Assembly (NCBI GenBank): GCA_015179025.1
Contig: WHUX01000097.1
Span: 62,001-126,000, forward strand
Length of the DNA stretch: 64,000 nucleotides
Direction: 5' to 3'
Source of the DNA: Terfezia claveryi
Lineage: Eukaryota; Ascomycota; Pezizomycetes; Pezizales; Pezizaceae
Positions 34,664 to 44,914 of the stretch are shown piece after piece; the stretch's first letter is position 1; each line of letters starts with the position of its first letter. Position numbers and translations under genes: made by a program. The notes below the pieces were generated by a model, which was not told the origin of the DNA, did not search any database, and worked only from the letters and a program-made list of their open reading frames with translations.

Positions 34664-37600
34664 ATGGCTGATTGTGAGTACTACTGCCCGTGCGAATCGC
34701 GTCTCATCGTCGTTGCCTGTCCCACGAGAACTGACAGGATTATAGCGGAATTTGAGCAAATACGGAAGCTTCAAGCAGAACGCAATGCTGTAAAGAAGTC
34801 CAAGACATTTGATCCCGCTAATCAACGTGCAAATGTCTCAACAAAACAGTCATTGACCGAGAACTTTGACACAGCTCTATACGATAGATCCTCGGATAAC
34901 AAATTCGAAGGTTATAACACCTCCATCACCGTTAACGGTGATGATAATGATGATGACGAGGATATGCCCAATGCTGATGGATCGCGGAGATTGGTTGGGC
35001 AGTACACCGCGTCGAAGGAGATTTTGAACGAGTTTTCCTCGGTGGAAGATGATAACGATCCTATGGCCGCCCGAGCGAAGGGTTCTAGAATCGCGGATAG
35101 AGAAACAGACTACCAGAAGCGGAAGTTCGCAAGAGCTCCGGAACCGACTAGAGCAGATGCATTCAAAGCGGATGGTGGGGGCGAAGGGAAGAGCTATCGA
35201 GATATCATGAAAGAGAAGGAACTAGAAAGGGAGGAAGAACGGGTACGGCGAAAGATTGAAGAGAAGCAAAAGGCAGATGGTATCAAGGCAGATGTGGGAG
35301 AGGAGCACAATGCCACATTACAGGACGGTGATGTAAGGCAAGAGGACGGGGCAGCGCCTAGAGCTCGCAAGCGAAGATGGGATGTTGCCTCTACCGAAGA
35401 AGCAACAGCAAAAGACACCAAGCCAACAGAGAAGAAATCTCGATGGGACCAGATTACCCCAAGCGCTGTTGGTGCAGGAGTAGAAGCCACACCCCGGAGA
35501 AGTCGATGGGACATGGCACCTGCTCTCACAGCGGCTACACCAGTTGGAGCGCAGGGCCTTGTCACCCCGATCCACCCATCTTCATCCGCATCAGCACAAA
35601 TACCATCTTTACCGATGACCTTTGGACAGCACGACAGAAATGCACCACTTTCAGATGAGGAGCTAGACGAAATGCTTCCAAAGGAAGGATACAAAATTCT
35701 TGAACCACCCCCAGGCTATGCACCCATCAGGACGCCTGCTCGCAAACTAATGGCTACTCCTGCTCCTATGGCTTCTTTGAATGGTGGGTTTATGATGCAA
35801 GAGCCTGAGAATGCCCGAGCCCTTGGTAAACAGCTACCCACGGATATTCCTGGTGTGGGAGATCTTCAGTTCTTTAAGCCTGAAGATATGGCATACTTCG
35901 GCAAACTTGTGGATGGGTCAGATGAGAATACAATGAGTGTGGAGGATTTGAAGGAAAGGAAGATTATGCGGCTCCTGCTGAAGGTGAAGAATGGAACGCC
36001 ACCTATGAGGAAAACTGCACTTCGTCAACTAACGGATAATGCTCGCCAATTTGGTGCCGGGCCCCTATTCAATCAAATCCTCCCACTTTTGATGGAGAAG
36101 ACCTTGGAAGATCAAGAGCGCCATCTTCTCGTGAAGGTCATTGACCGTATTCTGTACAAGCTCGACGACCTTGTCCGGCCGTACGTACACAAAATTCTTG
36201 TCGTCATCGAACCCCTCCTCATTGACCAAGATTACTACGCTCGGGTGGAAGGACGAGAGATCATCTCTAATCTATCCAAAGCAGCAGGTCTGGCTCACAT
36301 GATTTCCACAATGAGGCCAGATATTGATCATGTGGATGAATATGTCCGAAATACAACTGCCAGAGCTTTTGCTGTGGTAGCATCGGCTCTCGGTATCCCT
36401 GCGTTGTTGCCGTTCTTGCGTGCAGTCTGTCGAAGCAAAAAGTCATGGCAGGCGAGGCATACTGGTGTTAAGATTGTGCAACAGATTCCTATCCTTATGG
36501 GTTGTGCCATCTTGCCCCATTTGAAAGGTCTCGTGGAGTGTATTGGACCTAATCTTGAGGACGAACAGGCAAAAGTCAGGACACAAACATCCCTTGCGAT
36601 TGCGGCATTGGCAGAAGCAGCTAGTCCATACGGTATCGAATCGTTTGATACAATCTTGAACCCCCTCTGGACTGGGGCAAAGAAGCAGCGCGGCAAAGGC
36701 TTGACTGGTTTCTTGAAGGCGGTCGGTTATGTCATCCCACTTATGGACGAGGAATATGCCAATTACTATACAGCCCAGGTCATGGAGATTCTTCTACGAG
36801 AATTTCAGAGCCCGGACGAGGAGATGAAAAAGGTCGTCTTGAAGGTTATTTCTCAATGTGCTGGGACAGAAGGTGTTACCGCTGCATACCTGAAGGAAAA
36901 TGTTTTGCCTGAGTTCTTCAAATGCTTTTGGGTCAGAAGGATGGCACTTGACAAACGAAACTACAGGCAGGTTGTTGAAACTACTGTTGATCTAGCACAG
37001 AAGGTTGGTTGCGGAGAGATTGTTGAAAGGGTAGTGGACCACCTCAAAGATGAGAGTGAAGCCTACCGGAAAATGACACTAGAGACCATCGACAAGGTAG
37101 TTGCAGCGTTGGGAGCGGCGGATATCGGAGAACGTCTTGAGGAGAGGCTTGTTGACGGTGTATTGTTTGCGTTCCAGGAACAGAGCATGGAAGATGCGGT
37201 TATGTTGAACGGGTTTGGTACTGTGGTCAATGCCTTGGGCACGAGATGCAAGCCCTACTTACCTCAGATTGTGTCTACCATTCTCTGGAGACTCAATAAC
37301 AAATCCTCAGCTGTGCGCCAACAATCCGCAGACCTCATTTCTCGAATTGCTATAGTTATGAAGCAGTGTGGAGAGGACGCATTGATGGGCAAGCTCGGTG
37401 TCGTGCTCTATGAATACCTAGGGGAGGAGTATCCTGAGGTCTTAGGTTCAATTCTAGGAGCGCTAAGAGCTATTGTCACAGTTGTGGGGATAGCAAGCAT
37501 GCAACCTCCCATCAAAGACTTACTTCCTCGATTGACTCCAATCCTAAGGAACAGACACGAGAAGGTCCAAGAAAATACCATCGATCTAGTTGGGAGGATT

Positions 37601-38445
37601 GCGGACAGAGGTCCGGAATTTGTAAGTGCGAGAGAGTGGATGCGAATATGCTTTGAACTTCTGGATATGTTGAAAGCACATAAGAAGGGTATTAGAAGAG
37701 CCGCCAACAACACATTCGGTAAGTTCTCTTGCCACGTCTTTTTTGGGTATTGAGCCATCTCTCTGACCGCTTTATAGGTTTCATTGCCAAGGCTATTGGA
37801 CCACAGGATGTCCTGGCTACTCTCCTTAACAATCTCCGAGTTCAGGAACGCCAATCCCGAGTCTGTACCGCAGTTGCCATTGGGATTGTGGCCGAGACTT
37901 GTGCACCGTTTACTGTGCTCCCTGCCTTAATGAACGAATATCGGGTTCCTGAACTTAACGTGCAGAATGGTGTCCTCAAATCACTGTCCTTTTTATTCGA
38001 GTATATTGGGGAGATGGCAAAGGACTATGTCTACGCCGTTACTCCCCTGCTGGAAGACGCTCTCATCGACCGGGACCAGGTTCACCGACAAACTGCCGCT
38101 AGTGTCGTCAAGCATGTCGCCCTTGGTGTTGTAGGTCTGGGGTGTGAGGATGCTATGATACATTTGCTCAATCTGCTATATCCTAACTTGTTTGAGACGA
38201 GCCCTCACGTTATTGACAGGATAGTGGAGGCAATTGACGCTATTAGGATGGCTGTGGGGACTGGGCTTGTCATGAACTACGTCTGGGCTGGATTATTCCA
38301 CCCTGCTAGGAAGGTGAGGGTCCCATACTGGAGATTGTATAACAACGCCTACGTGCAAAGTGCCGATTGCATGATTCCATTTTACCCCAGTTTGGAGGGA
38401 GTGGAGGGAAGTGGCGCGAGGCATGAACTATCCATTGTGATTTAA
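34664..38445 (+). CDS. Splicing factor 3B subunit 1 (SF3B1/Hsh155/Prp10)
   Basis: Exons 34664-34673, 34746-37718 and 37778-38445 give 1216 residues, close to fission-yeast Prp10. The first exon encodes only MAD plus one base; splicing gives [17 protein letters not shown], matching the family N-terminus. The N-terminal third is charged and carries RW motifs (RRWDV, SRWDQ, SRWDM), the UHM-ligand motifs that bind U2AF-like proteins. From about residue 420 the HEAT-repeat superhelix is very well conserved ([38 protein letters not shown]). This core U2 snRNP subunit clamps the branch-site helix in the nucleus. The Lys matching human K700 (in DEQAKVRT) is residue 613; Arg940 and Val944 (NRHEKV) match human R1074 and V1078. 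Intron 1 is 72 nt and has no stop. Confidence 0.97.
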
Positions 38446-39075
38446 AGGGCTCAGCGGGATGGGTGGGTGGATTCTGGAAGGTCTCATGTGGAGGATGATT
38501 TGGTGGACTCGGACTGAACAAACAAGGCCTCTGGTAATATATGAACGAATGGTGGGTTTTTTTTTAAATCATAAAGCTGGATAATGCTTGTCTTCTGTGC
38601 ATGTTCTTGATTAATAGTCCCTACCGTCTTTTAGATGTTGCAGTTTTTTTTGAAAACGCTCCTTCTAACAATAGTAGAAGGATGTATGTACACAATTGAA
38701 ATTCAAACGCTATCGTTCTGTATGCTTGGTGGTAACTTGCACCTCGGCGATGTTGCCGTACTTGATGCAGATGCTTATCCAATTTGGGCAATAGCAGGCT
38801 GATGCAGCGAAGTTCAGGTCGCCGGCTCCCTCAGCTGGGCAAAATTTTCAGCATTGTGTAAACCAGGTCCCTTACTGACGAAGGAGCCCACAGAGCATAT
38901 CTCTCCTAGATAATTTACTTTGGTGAGTGGCGGGCATAAGCAATAACTGCAGCACTGCAGCAGCATCCCCAAAGTACATTCAACATTGCAACTAAGAAGT
39001 AGACTAGAGGTAAAATATATTGTACGTCGACGGGGTTCTGGTTTTTCCATGGCTGCGGACGGCATACTTGGTGTC

Positions 39076-39121
39076 GAAGCTCCTAGTCTGGTTGGCACAA
39101 CCTCTCTTAGAGAGAAGCTCC
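39076..39121 (-). mobile_element. 30-nt micro-insertion in perfect 8-bp direct repeats
   Basis: The insert at 39084-39113 begins TAGTCTGGTTGGCACAAC and ends in the small hairpin TCTCTTAGAGA. It lies between two GAAGCTCC copies (39076-39083 and 39114-39121). Confidence 0.85.
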
Positions 39122-39272
39122 AAGTCTCTAGCTCTACGTAAATGAATATCTCGTTCGCCAGCAATTGGGATTTCAATAAGATTGAATACTTGGTAGTCAT
39201 CAGCAATATCCTTGGTTTTTTTCATCTATCATAAGCTAATAATCACCCAGCCGAGTTAGGTACGAAGTGGCT

Positions 39273-39322
39273 GCTAGTCCTCTCCTGTGGGAGGTGTTGT
39301 GCCAACCAGACTAGCTAGTCCT
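39273..39322 (+). mobile_element. 32-nt micro-insertion in perfect 9-bp direct repeats
   Basis: The insert at 39282-39313 ends GTTGTGCCAACCAGACTA and starts with the hairpin CTCCTGTGGGAG. It lies between two GCTAGTCCT copies (39273-39281 and 39314-39322). This is the longest member seen, in opposite orientation to the copy at 39084. Confidence 0.85.
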
Positions 39323-39726
39323 GGTTCAGATCACGAACTAGCCTAGAACAAGCAACATGTCAGACTTGGCAAAGGTTTTTGTTGCTGTTGATCATTTTGG
39401 CCACGGGCTAGAGTCATAACGTTAAATTCATATATCAACAGCAATTGCAAGCTACCCCCCCGCTCCATCCATTTTCTTGATAGACTTTGGCGATCCGTGA
39501 GGTCCTGGCGAGACATCATAGCAAGAGGTAGGTTACTTGCATCCTTATTCACCGCTGGCGAGGCTTTGCTCTTTATGCTCAATTTCTATGGTACCCCGCC
39601 GATATCGACTTGCCACATTCCTCCAATTGGAAATTGATACAAATTAAGTAAGTAGCTAACAATTAATAGCTTTCGCTTTAAAACCTCTCCTTATTGCCGA
39701 AGCCAGCTGGGAGAGAAGCTTGTGCA

Positions 39727-42700
39727 ATGGCATCCGCACATATTTCTCGAGCTCTTTTGCGATCATCCGCATCGACCACTCGAACCGCTCGCTCGCTCCT
39801 CACTCCCACACCATCGTCTACCAGGACTCTTTCTTCCCTCCCCAAACTTCTCACACGATCCAATTCCTCTCTTTTCAGTACCCCACAGTCTCAAGCCAAG
39901 AGGATAAATCAGCTGAACAGCTACCGAGCTTTCAGCACCTCCCTCTCTAGGTTGACTGAGGACAATAAGTACCAACCTGGTGCATATGTTGCAAGTGGTG
40001 TGTTGGAAGCTGCCAAGGGCAAACGAGTCGATGTGAAGAAGGTGTTGGTCGTTGGTTCTGGAGGTTTGAGTATCGGACAAGCTGGGGAATTCGATTATTC
40101 GGGTACGTGGACTACTCATATTGGCACTGGTGGTGGAACGCATGCTAATGAAAGGAACAACAGGTTCACAAGCTATCAAGGCATTGAAGGAAGCAAATGT
40201 GCACACATTACTTCTCAATCCAAACATTGCAACTATCCAAACCAGTCATTTTCTTGCAGATGAGGTTTTCTACCTCCCAGTTACCCCAGAGTACATTATC
40301 CATGTCATTGAGAAGGAAAGACCCGATGGTATACTTTTGACATTTGGTGGTCAAACCGCCCTTAACTGTGGTGTCAAGTTGGAGCACATGGGTGTTTTTG
40401 AGAGGTGTGGACATATTTTGTGTAGTTTGTGTTGTGGGGGCTAAACTAACGGTATGATGCAGGTACGGGGTAAAGGTTCTCGGAACGCCAATTAGGACTT
40501 TGGAGGTGTCGGAAGACAGGGACCTCTTCGCTAAGGCACTGAATGGTAGGGATAAGAGCTTTGGCAAATTCACGATTACAGGCTGACTCATTTATATTGC
40601 AGAAATCAACATTCCAATCGCTGAATCTATTGCCGTTAATACTGTAGATAAGGCTCTTGCTGCTGCCGAGTCAGTTGGGTACCCGATCATTGTCCGATCT
40701 GCCTACGCCCTTGGTGGTCTCGGTTCCGGTTTTGCCAACAACCGTGAAGAGCTTCACGACCTTGCTGCCCGGTCTTTGTCCTTATCCCCTCAAATTCTTG
40801 TCGAAAAGTCCCTCAAGGGCTGGAAGGAAGTCGAATATGAGGTCGTTCGTGATGCTGCTAACAATTGTATCACCGTATGTAACATGGAGAACTTCGACCC
40901 CTTGGGAATCCACACCGGTGACTCCATCGTCGTGGCTCCCTCCCAGACCCTCTCCGACGAGGAATATCACATGTTGAGGTCTGCTGCTATCAAAATTGTC
41001 AGGCATCTTGGTGTCGTTGGTGAATGCAACGTCCAATACGCTCTCCAACCTGATGGATTGGACTACAGGGTTATCGAAGTCAACGCCCGATTGTCCAGGT
41101 CATCTGCTTTGGCTTCCAAGGCTACTGGTTACCCATTGGCTTATACCGCGGCAAAGATCGCTCTGGGGCACACTCTTCCAGAGCTACCAAATGCTGTCAC
41201 CAAGACTACCACTGCAAACTTCGAGCCATCTTTGGACTATATTGTGACTAAGATCCCCAGATGGGACTTGAGCAAGTTCAATAATGTCAAGAGAGATATT
41301 GGGTCGAGCATGAAGTCAGTCGGAGAAGTTATGGCAATTGGTAGGACATTCGAGGAGAGTATCCAAAAGGTTTGTCACGGAGAAGAATTCTATTTCATAG
41401 GAATAAGGATTGACAAATATTTCGTAGGCTATTCGACAAGTCGACCCGCAGTACGTTGGTTTCCAGGGAGCTAAGTTCGACAACCTAGATGATGTCCTTC
41501 AGAACCCAACAGACCGCCGATGGCTCGCTGTTGGACAGGCTATGATTCACGAGAACTACTCGGTTGACAAGCTCCATGACCTCACAAAGATTGACAAGTG
41601 GTTCTTGTACAAGCTCCAGAACATTGTCAACATGGAAAGGGAGCTCAAGAAACTTGGTTCCCTCAGCGCTCTCTCTAAGGAAGTTATCCACTCAGCCAAG
41701 AAAATGGGTTTCTCTGATATTCAGATCGCTAAAGCCGTCAACACTACCGAGAATGAGGTTCGGGCATACAGAAAGAGCCTTGGCGTCACCCCATTTGTCA
41801 AGAAGATTGATACCCTCGCCGCTGAGTTCCCTGCAGACACCAACTACCTCTATACCACATACAATGCTTCCTCACATGATGTCAAGTTTGAAGACAAGGG
41901 TATTGTTATTCTCGGATCTGGTGTGTATAGGATCGGATCATCCGTCGAGTTCGACTGGTGCGCCGTCAGTGCTACCCTCGCTCTCAGGAAGATGGGACAC
42001 AAGACCATCATGGTAAACTACAACCCAGAGACTTACTCTACCGACTTCGACACTGCTGACAAGCTCTACTTCGAGGAGCTCAGCTATGAGCGTGTGATGG
42101 ATATCTATGAGCTTGAGTCCGCTTCTGGTGTTGTGGTTAGTGTCGGTGGTCAGCTTCCACAGAACATCGCCTTGAGGCTTCAGGAAACTGGTGGAGCGAA
42201 GATTCTCGGTACTGATCCCAGGGATATTGACAAGGCTGAGGACAGGCACAAGTTCTCCAGCATTCTTGACCAGATCGGAGTTGATCAACCTGCCTGGAAG
42301 GAGCTCACCTCCGTTGCAGAAGCCAGGGCTTTTGCCGAAAAGGTGGGATACCCTGTCCTTGTCCGCCCATCCTATGTCCTCTCTGGGGCTGCAATGAGCG
42401 TTATCCGGGGTGAAGCTGAGCTAGAGGCAAAGCTAAGCAATGCCTCCAATGTCTCCCCTGACCACCCCGTCGTCATCACCAAGTTCATAGAAGGTGCTAT
42501 GGAGATCGATGTTGACGGTGTTGCTGCTAATGGAGAGCTCATTGTTCACGCCGTCAGTGAGCACATTGAGGCTGCTGGTGTCCATTCCGGTGATGCTACT
42601 CTCGTCCTTCCACCGCTGTCTCTCAGCGGGCAGACCATGACCAACGTCAAGGTCATTGCCGAGAAGGTTGCGAAGGCATGGAACATTACCGGTCCATTCA

Positions 42701-43497
42701 ATATGCAAATTATCAAGGCTGAAGAAAATGGTGTGGAGAGGCTGAAGGTTATTGAGTGCAATCTCCGAGCTTCTCGATCCTTCCCCTTCGCCTCCAAGGT
42801 CCTAGGAATCAATTTTGTTGATGTTGCCACCAGGGCTTTGGTTGGTGCTGTGGACTTGGCGACTGACAAGCGGGATCTTATGGCCGTCAAAAGGGACTAT
42901 GTTGCCACTAAGGTTCCACAATTCTCCTGGACTAGGCTGGCTGGTGCGGATCCATTCCTCGGTGTCGAGATGGCTTCTACTGGTGAGATTGCTTGCTTCG
43001 GTAAGGATATTGTTGAGGCGTACTGGGTTTCTATGCAGTCCACCATGAACTTCAAGGTTCCCCAGCCAGGTTGTGGTCTTCTGTTCGGAGGTGACATTTC
43101 TCAGCCATACCTTTCCCAGATTGTCCAGCTGGTCAAGTCTCAAGGCTACAAGTTTTATGTTGTTGACCCTAAGGTTAAGGAGCACATTGAGAAGGAGACT
43201 GGTGTTTTCGTGGATGTCATCGAGTTCCCCAAGACTGACAAGAGGAAGCTTCGAGAAGTCTTCTCCAAGTATGACATCGGAGGAGTCTTCAACTTGGCTA
43301 TGTTCCGAGCTGAGACCGTTGTCGATGAGGACTACGTTATGAGAAGAAATGCTGTCGACTTTGGCGTTCCGTTGTTCATGGAGCCAAAGACTGCGGTGTT
43401 GTTTGCGCAGTGCTTGAAGGAGAAGCTACCACTCAGTGAGGGTATTCCAAATGAGGTTAGGAGGTGGAGTGAGTTCATTGGTGGAAAGCCATTGTAA
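39727..43497 (+). CDS. CPA2: Arginine-specific carbamoyl-phosphate synthase, large subunit (mitochondrial)
   Basis: Five exons (39727-40102, 40164-40404, 40463-40545, 40603-41369, 41428-43497) join in phase throughout to give 1178 residues. The N-terminus ([25 protein letters not shown]) is a classic Ser/Arg-rich mitochondrial presequence. It is followed by the carboxyphosphate half ([36 protein letters not shown]), the oligomerisation region, the carbamoyl-phosphate half ([33 protein letters not shown]) and a C-terminal MGS-like allosteric domain. Both ATP-grasp units are intact. The enzyme makes carbamoyl phosphate for arginine synthesis using ammonia from a separate glutaminase subunit, which is not in this window. 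There is no fused amidotransferase or ATCase, which excludes the pyrimidine CAD type. Intron 2 has ACTAAC as branch; intron 4 uses a GTTTGT donor. Confidence 0.96.
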
Positions 43498-44004
43498 TGG
43501 ATCCAAGCAAAATTGAGCGGTGTTTATGGCAAAAGCATTTATATAAACTATTTCTTTTTTCCACACTGGCGACTTAGAACTGGTGGAATTAGGGAGATGG
43601 GGTAACTTGGTCTGGGAACGGCAGGCAATCGAACGATGCTCTGCTTTGTAGGGTGGATTTATATATATATTTTTTTTGGTTTTTTTTTTGTACTGATATC
43701 AAAAAGCTGGGGAGTACGATTTTTTCACCTTTGGTGGGGAGTTTGTTGACCCTTGGAAGAAAGTAGGTAATATCGCCGCTCTGGAGTTTGTGTACGGTTT
43801 AATTTATTTGTTCGTTTAGCATCACGATGTATTACAACAAATCTAGTTATATTACACAAGGGATTAAAGTAGTATAAATTAATGTCGTCATGTCGAGCCT
43901 TACTGGTGCTCAGCTCTACTGGCCAGGGCCTACAGATCGGGACCTCGTGAGCACAGTGGCAGTTGGGATAAGCATTGCGAGGTCCCCAGTCCTCATGCGC
44001 CCTG

Positions 44005-44031
44005 AGCATCAGCAACCAGACTAAGCATCAG
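44005..44031 (+). mobile_element. 11-nt micro-insertion in perfect 8-bp direct repeats
   Basis: CAACCAGACTA (44013-44023) lies between AGCATCAG (44005-44012) and AGCATCAG (44024-44031). Confidence 0.75.
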
Positions 44032-44881
44032 TTTGGTTCTAGGCATCACGGCGATCATGGTGTAAGCGTTTGATCATGCGATCTAGACGCCTCCAACGCA
44101 CGCGATTGGAGCACGAGACTACGCGTCCGTACGTCGGCAGTTTAACATGTTGCAGATCCTGATGCACTTGGCAACTACCGCATTTAGATACATGAAACGA
44201 AAATCCCCACGGGTTGATTCGGAAGGTCCAATTGGCTAGAGGACAGCGCTCGCGGCCACACCCGATGGCAAGTGAGGTGGATATTCTCCCATTCCGGCCC
44301 CCCCGTGGGGTGGCTAAAGTAGAGGAAATATATATTCGCCCTGCTTTTTTATGTGCAGTCGAGTTGGTATTATTATTTGGTATGCTTGCTAGGTAATGAA
44401 ACAATTCCTTCCGCGGATGTCGCCTTCTCCACGCGGTGTGATTGGCTGAGATTGGGTCGCCGGGACAGGGGCGCTAGCAGTATCACCGTTATTGCTACAG
44501 CTAGAAGCGTTGCTTGCAGTAATGCGAATGACATCAAAATGTTGTTAAGTCGAGGCTGATGTACCGGTAGGAGCTTGAGCTTGGTGGTGGTGATGGGGGT
44601 TCGCGGCGGCTGGGACATTAGATGTGTATAATAGTGGATCGCTTATAATGAATTTGTCAGTTATAAGGGTTTGGGTTCTCCTCGAAGTTGTGGTGTCTTC
44701 ATATGTTTTCATACAAGACTTGACCGGGAACTCTCTACTCTATCTACTTACGTACTCTATACCTGCTCATTCTACTTGAGAGTGGGAGGGTCGAGAGGTT
44801 TGTCGTATTTTTCTCGAATTGAGCCCGAAGGTTGGGAACTTGACCCTGCCTATTTGTCCCTTTCGTTAGCCCTTTCGCGGT

Positions 44882-44893
44882 TTATATATATAC
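44882..44893 (+). promoter_or_regulatory. TATA element of the sulfate permease gene
   Basis: TTATATATATAC lies about 30 bp upstream of the ATG at 44915, implying a very short leader or a start further downstream. No clear binding site for the sulfur regulator was recognised. Confidence 0.45.
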
Positions 44894-44914
44894 AGTTCGA
44901 GCTCGAGTTGAGCA

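Larger units (their letters stand above)
38446..39726. other. Spacer with two opposed micro-insertions
   Basis: Separates the SF3B1 and CPS-A genes. Holds micro-insertions at 39084-39113 and 39282-39313 in opposite orientation, each with its own target duplication. Otherwise unique sequence. Confidence 0.6.
43498..44914. other. Spacer with one micro-insertion
   Basis: Includes T-rich 3' flank (43665-43690), the micro-insertion at 44013-44023, and a minus-strand 81-residue frame (44618-44373) with one hydrophobic segment (LLQATLLAVAITVILLAPL) that could be a small membrane protein but has a poor start context and no other support. Confidence 0.45.

Noticed and set aside
39083..39314. A 232-bp MITE with inverted ends CTAGTCTGGTTGGCACAAC
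   Set aside because: Each end has its own adjacent direct repeat, so two separate micro-insertions explain the data better than one element.
39694..39726. N-terminal extension of CPS-A
   Set aside because: The codon at 39694 is TTG; ATG 39727 directly begins a mitochondrial presequence.
41485..43342. Several 70-127 residue frames opposite or overlapping CPS-A
   Set aside because: Shadow frames caused by the codon bias of the real gene.
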